A stretch of DNA of 18,086 bases from Methylovulum sp. GTDB lineage: Bacteria > Pseudomonadota > Gammaproteobacteria > Methylococcales > Methylomonadaceae. Position 1 is the first letter of the stretch, and every line of letters starts with the position of its first letter. The notes beneath the pieces were generated by a model, which had not been told where the DNA came from, ran no database searches, and saw only the letters and a list, made by a program, of their open reading frames with translations. The position numbers and the translations under genes were made by a program. The stretch spans positions 1 to 18,086 of the forward strand of contig JACXTQ010000090.1 of assembly GCA_016919605.1 (NCBI GenBank), written 5' to 3'. This document shows, piece by piece, positions 15,082 to 18,086 of this stretch.

Positions 15082-15810
15082 TCATACATACAACGGAGCC
15101 ATGCGCCGCCAGTAATAACCACTATGCGCCCGTTCATTCCATAAGATTAGCTGATGTCGAATGCCTTTGTGGGCTAGCGTTGAACTCAGTTGCTGGTTGT
15201 TTTCCAAAAACGGGTCTTCATTGCCGATGACCAGGATAATGTCCATCTCTTTCAACTTGCTTAACACGTCATCGCTTTCCAAATTGGGCAGAAAATGCGA
15301 AGGGGTATGGAAGTACACGTCTTCATTATAAAAACCGTCGAGCAAGTCGTTAAAATACTCCACATTCAAGGTCAGGTCATAGCGGCCTGAAAACGCCACC
15401 AGTTTTTTAAACAACTGCGGATGCCGGAAAGCGGTGTTGGCGGCATGGAACGCGCCTAGGCTCAGGCCATGGGAAATAGTGCATTCGTGCGGATTCTGGC
15501 TGTCCATAAACGGTAACACTTCTTTTATCACATAATCTTCATAGTCGATATGCCGTTGGATGCGGCCTGAGGGGTGCGCCCACCAGCAATAAAAAGTTTC
15601 CGCATAGACGGCATCAATGCAGTACAGTTGCAGCCAGCCTTGATCTATTTTATGTTTTAAGGCTTTCACCATGCCTAATCTTTCATATTCGTCAAACCGC
15701 CCGTCACGGGTAGGAAATACTAGGACTTTTGCGCCTGCATGGCCGAAGATTAGCAATTCCATATCACGTTCTAAATTATCACTCCACCACTTGTGATACT
15801 CGCGGTTCAT
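15082..15810 (-). CDS. Esterase D-type alpha/beta hydrolase (PF00756-like)
   Basis: A 242-residue serine esterase related to the putative-esterase family (PF00756, esterase D/antigen 85 group). Nucleophile S117 in SHGLSLGAFHAAN, acid D199 in VIGNEDPFLEN, base H229 in NERAHSGYYWRRM. The N terminus (REYHKWWSDNLERDMELLIFG) and FPTRDGRFDEYE are typical of the single-domain cytosolic members, and no signal peptide is seen. The start is well supported: AGGAG seven nucleotides before ATG. It follows the larger esterase on the same strand after 46 bp and probably shares its promoter. The natural ester substrate is unknown. Confidence 0.87.
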   Translation of the reverse strand: MNREYHKWWSDNLERDMELLIFGHAGAKVLVFPTRDGRFDEYERLGMVKALKHKIDQGWLQLYCIDAVYAETFYCWWAHPSGRIQRHIDYEDYVIKEVLPFMDSQNPHECTISHGLSLGAFHAANTAFRHPQLFKKLVAFSGRYDLTLNVEYFNDLLDGFYNEDVYFHTPSHFLPNLESDDVLSKLKEMDIILVIGNEDPFLENNQQLSSTLAHKGIRHQLILWNERAHSGYYWRRMAPLYV

Positions 15811-15856
15811 CGCACAACTCCTGATTGCTTGTGTTGGTTATAGAGGTTAAAAAATA

Positions 15857-16840
15857 TTATTTTGCTAGTGGAGCAAAAAAAGCGGCCAGCTCGTCAATCA
15901 GCTGGTTTTGCTGTTGTGCTTGGTTGGGGTAGCTATAATGTCCGGCCTCTAGGACGAACAGCTGTTTTTCCCTCGGTAAGCTGTTGTAAATTGCAAATTG
16001 TCCGGGCGGGGTCACGCACGGATCAAAGGTTGCGCACGCACAATGCATGGGTATGTTGATATACCGTGCCGCCGTGGCCGCATCGTAGTAACGCAACACT
16101 TTCAACGTCTGTTTCTTATGTCCACAGTAGTATTGTTGGACGCTGTTGGCACTGCCTTGCGAGGGTAAACGTAAACGCAAGGGTTGGTTGCCAAAAGTGG
16201 GTACGTTCAAATGCGCCCTAGCGATACGCGGATCTACCGCTAAGGCCAATGCCCCAATACCACCAGCAAAACTAATGCCAAGATAGCCTATCTGACCGCT
16301 TAGATAAGGAAACAAATTTAATAAGGTACTGACCGCCAGCCAGACATCTTCAACGCAGCCGCCCAATACATAGCGGTCGGCATCTTCGATATGATGCCTG
16401 ACATGCCAGAACGGATCGGCGGAAATGTCCGGCTCACTGCTTAAGCCTAAGCCGCGAAAACAAGGGAACAGCAATGCTGAATCTTGGAAAGGCAAGTGGA
16501 AATCGGGGGCGTTACGACCACCATAACCATGACCTATCACAAAGCCGCGCTTGACCACACCGTATTTGGGCAATAACAGCCAGCACCGGATCTGCCGTTG
16601 GTCAGTGGAGGTATAGCTGATATGAAACACTTGCCAGCCAGATTTGTCGGTGCTGATAAACGTGATTTTTGGTAACGGTGCCACGCGTAAAGCATGCTGA
16701 TAACACTGTTGCCAAAAGGCCAAAAAATCCTTTGGGGCTTTGGGGGCGCCAACGGTTAACAATCGTTCTAAAGAATAGCCATAGCTGGGGTCAAATCCGT
16801 ATCCGTTTTTGTTAATAACATTGCAGCTATCGTCTGACAT
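15857..16840 (-). CDS. Acetyl xylan esterase-like alpha/beta hydrolase (AXE1 type)
   Basis: A 327-residue alpha/beta hydrolase resembling the acetyl-xylan/cephalosporin-C deacetylase family (AXE1). Visible: YSLERLLTVGAPKAPKDFLAFW near the N terminus, VIGHGYGGRN (101-110, oxyanion region), LFPCFRGLG (124-132), nucleophile S190 in GYLGISFAGGIG, acid D273 in CATFDPCVTPP and base H301 in LEAGHYSYP. The family usually has GxSQGG at the elbow; here it is GISFAGG. No signal peptide, so a cytosolic deacetylase. I start at ATG 16840, six nucleotides after GAGGA, rather than the TTG at 16852. A strong promoter lies directly upstream. It is first in a probable two-gene operon with the esterase D-type gene. 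The acetylated substrate is unknown. Confidence 0.85.
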   Translation of the reverse strand: MSDDSCNVINKNGYGFDPSYGYSLERLLTVGAPKAPKDFLAFWQQCYQHALRVAPLPKITFISTDKSGWQVFHISYTSTDQRQIRCWLLLPKYGVVKRGFVIGHGYGGRNAPDFHLPFQDSALLFPCFRGLGLSSEPDISADPFWHVRHHIEDADRYVLGGCVEDVWLAVSTLLNLFPYLSGQIGYLGISFAGGIGALALAVDPRIARAHLNVPTFGNQPLRLRLPSQGSANSVQQYYCGHKKQTLKVLRYYDAATAARYINIPMHCACATFDPCVTPPGQFAIYNSLPREKQLFVLEAGHYSYPNQAQQQNQLIDELAAFFAPLAK

Positions 16841-16860
16841 GCACTTCCTCAATTACTTAT

Positions 16861-16889
16861 ATTATAATTATAGCATCCGTCCATGACAA
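16861..16889 (-). promoter_or_regulatory. Strong sigma70-like promoter of the esterase operon
   Basis: On the minus strand, TTGTCA (16889-16884), exactly 17 bp, then TATAAT (16866-16861), a perfect -10 element with a second TATAAT directly before it. The start point would fall near 16854, leaving about 14 nucleotides before the ATG at 16840. The 10-bp palindrome TATAATTATA (16863-16872) overlaps the -10 region. Confidence 0.7.
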
Positions 16890-16958
16890 GAATATTGACA
16901 GGGACAAAATAGTTAAAATCGTTTGCTTAGATAACAGGTTTACCTTACGAAAGTGTGG

Positions 16959-16987
16959 TTGCCTAAAGTGTAGTCCGTTTTTATGCT
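16959..16987 (+). promoter_or_regulatory. Candidate promoter for the ilvE leader
   Basis: TTGCCT (16959-16964), 17-bp spacer, TATGCT (16982-16987). Transcription would begin near 16994 and give ilvE a leader of about 250 nucleotides. A nearer but weaker alternative is TTGAGT (17182-17187) with TTTATA (17206-17211), spaced 18. Confidence 0.35.
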
Positions 16988-17023
16988 TAATAATCTCTCA
17001 CAATAACATCGCCGCGTAGGGGC

Positions 17024-17200
17024 CATGAATCTGCTTAGTTTGCCTGAATTTGTCGCTAATGGCGAGATGGCGTTAAGCTTGCCGCCTTTAAGACCAGGCA
17101 AGCAAGCCGGTATGGCTAGGCTTCTGGGTGAGCACGCCAACACAGGGGGCACATTAACGAATAAACTCGGTATTGCTGTTATTGAGTTTATAGTAAACTA
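17024..17200 (+). CDS. Possible 58-codon upstream ORF in the ilvE leader
   Basis: An ORF of 58 codons from ATG 17024 to TAG 17198-17200, ending 42 bp before ilvE on the same strand. It begins MNLLSLPEFVANGEMALSLP and ends KLGIAVIEFIVN, so the last ten codons are rich in Ile and Val. AGGGG lies only two nucleotides before the ATG, closer than is usual. An in-frame TAA lies 18 bases upstream. A perfect 7-bp inverted repeat, GCTTGCC/GGCAAGC (17077-17083 and 17097-17103), is inside it. I recognise no family. It could be a real small protein, a leader peptide, or chance. A 70-codon frame on the other strand (16940-17152) overlaps it and looks weaker. Confidence 0.25.
17161..17199. promoter_or_regulatory. 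Competing inverted repeats upstream of ilvE
   Basis: Two perfect inverted repeats share one arm. ATAAACTC (17161-17168) pairs with GAGTTTAT (17184-17191) over a 15-nt loop; AGTTTA (17185-17190) also pairs with TAAACT (17194-17199) over a 3-nt loop. Only one can form at a time in RNA. As DNA they give three copies of a TAAACT half-site in alternating orientation just upstream of ilvE. No T-run follows, so a simple terminator is not seen. Confidence 0.4.
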
Positions 17201-17242
17201 GGCGATTTATAACTCAGATTACTGCTAGGTGGAGAGAAAACG

Positions 17243-18086
17243 ATGACGATGGACGATAGAGACGGCGTTATTTGGCTGGATGGACAATGGGTTGAGTGGC
17301 GTGAAGCGAAAGTCCATGTGTTGACACATACCTTACATTACGGACTGGGCGTGTTTGAAGGCATTAGAGCCTATCATGCCACGCAAGGCACGGCGGTTTT
17401 TAGGATGCAGGAGCACACCGACCGCCTGTTCCGCTCGGCGCATATCATGAACATGAAAATGCCCTTTACCAAGGATGACATTAATCAGGCACAATGCGAC
17501 GCGTTGGTCAAAAATAAGCTGGACAGTGCCTACATCCGCACCATGTGCTTTTTCGGCTCAGAAGGCATGGGTTTACGTGCCGATAACCTGAAAGTACACG
17601 TTATGGTAGCGGCGTGGTCTTGGGGGGCTTATTTGGGCGCGGAAAGCATCGAAAAAGGTATCCGTATCCGTACCTCATCCTATACGCGCAACCATCACAA
17701 CAGCACCATGTGCAAGGCGAAAGCCAATGGCAATTACATCAATTCCATCTTAGCTTTGCAAGAAGCCTTAGCTAACGGTTATGATGAAGCCTTGATGCTT
17801 GACCATGAAGGCTTTGCCGCCGAGGGCAGTGCGGAAAATTTGTTTATCATCCGTGACGGTAAAATCTACACGCCCGAAACGACATCGGCCTTAGAAGGCA
17901 TTACCCGCGACACGGTCATGAAAATCGCCCGTGAGCAAGGTTATGAAGTGATTGAAAAACGCATTACCCGCGATGAAATTTATGTCGCTGATGAGGCCTT
18001 TTTTACCGGTTCGGCGGCGGAAGTCACGCCGATTCGGGAATTGGACAACCGGGCTATCGGCAGCGGTAGCCGTGGGCCTGTCACCG
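17243..18086 (+). CDS. ilvE: Branched-chain amino acid aminotransferase IlvE (3' end outside window)
   Basis: PLP-dependent class IV aminotransferase that interconverts Val, Leu and Ile with their 2-oxo acids, using glutamate/2-oxoglutarate; the last step of branched-chain amino acid synthesis. 281 codons are in the window. Visible: LTHTLHYGLGVFEGIRAY (28-45), IRTMCFFGSEGMGLR (98-112), RNHHNSTMCKAKANGNYINS (149-168) with the PLP lysine at about K160, AEGSAENLFIIRDG, SALEGITRDTVMKIA and FTGSAAEVTPIRELD. The reading ends at SRGPVT, which lines up with the GPVT near the end of E. coli IlvE, so about 25 residues are probably missing. The start is ATG with GGAG eight nucleotides upstream; a second ATG two codons on is possible. 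It is preceded by a long leader with an upstream ORF and competing hairpins. Confidence 0.96.
   Translation, partial: MTMDDRDGVIWLDGQWVEWREAKVHVLTHTLHYGLGVFEGIRAYHATQGTAVFRMQEHTDRLFRSAHIMNMKMPFTKDDINQAQCDALVKNKLDSAYIRTMCFFGSEGMGLRADNLKVHVMVAAWSWGAYLGAESIEKGIRIRTSSYTRNHHNSTMCKAKANGNYINSILALQEALANGYDEALMLDHEGFAAEGSAENLFIIRDGKIYTPETTSALEGITRDTVMKIAREQGYEVIEKRITRDEIYVADEAFFTGSAAEVTPIRELDNRAIGSGSRGPVT

Noticed and set aside
16895..16919. Consensus TTGACA (16895-16900) on the plus strand as a promoter for ilvE
   Set aside because: The only -10-like hexamer (TAAAAT, 16914-16919) is 13 bp away, too close for sigma70; nothing suitable at 16-18 bp.
16940..17152. 70-codon minus-strand ORF upstream of ilvE
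   Set aside because: No ribosome site, no recognisable domain, composition rich in Pro, Arg and Cys as in shadow frames, and it crosses the ilvE leader.
1..18086. Mobile elements, CRISPR, tRNA or rRNA genes
   Set aside because: No transposase or integrase motifs, no regularly spaced repeats, and no tRNA- or rRNA-like sequence noticed on either strand.

Overview
The window looks like a piece of a gammaproteobacterial chromosome. Base composition is moderate, genes are close-packed, and the housekeeping genes (plsY, nudF, coaD with a YfhL-type ferredoxin, ilvE) are of the usual gammaproteobacterial kind. The mix of a lone DUF2064 transferase, an ornithine-lipid-type acyltransferase pair and an Sfp-type phosphopantetheinyl transferase would fit an aerobic methanotroph or relative (Methylococcales), but that placement is an inference from gene content. 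I see no rRNA, tRNA, CRISPR array, insertion sequence or phage gene.

Layout. (1) 48-4754, minus: a very large hybrid sensor kinase (six PAS domains, GAF, HisKA, HATPase, receiver, HPt), read from a TTG start. (2) 5146-5718, plus: plsY, convergent with a minus-strand pair, a NUDIX ADP-sugar pyrophosphatase and an NlpC/P60 lipoprotein (5732-6884). (3) 7061-7690, plus: a DUF2064/TIGR04282 transferase. It faces a small minus-strand unit of two unrecognised proteins, 94 aa and a 35-aa single-span membrane peptide, with a good promoter flanked by an exact 12-bp direct repeat. (4) 8397-11436, minus: coaD, ferredoxin, a terminator-like hairpin, a secreted AcpA/phospholipase-C-type phosphoesterase, and a phosphopantetheinyl transferase that overlaps it by 92 bp. 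(5) 11664-15078, plus: a compact run of four genes, OlsB-like N-acyltransferase, OlsA/PlsC-like O-acyltransferase, an M14 metallopeptidase and an alpha/beta hydrolase. Two of the three junctions overlap. (6) 15082-16840, minus: two serine esterases of different families behind a strong sigma70-like promoter. (7) 16959 to the end, plus: a long leader holding a 58-codon ORF and competing inverted repeats, then ilvE, cut off by the window edge.

How the genes work together. Membrane-lipid synthesis recurs: plsY makes lysophosphatidate, and the olsB/olsA-like pair would make ornithine-type or other N-acyl amino acid lipids. CoA and acyl-carrier metabolism is represented by coaD and the phosphopantetheinyl transferase, about 1.8 kb apart on the same strand. 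The least explained parts are the small two-gene unit at 7758-8285, the link between the M14 enzyme and the acyltransferase pair, and the leader of ilvE. Promoters, hairpins and start codons were judged by eye, without any alignment or folding software.
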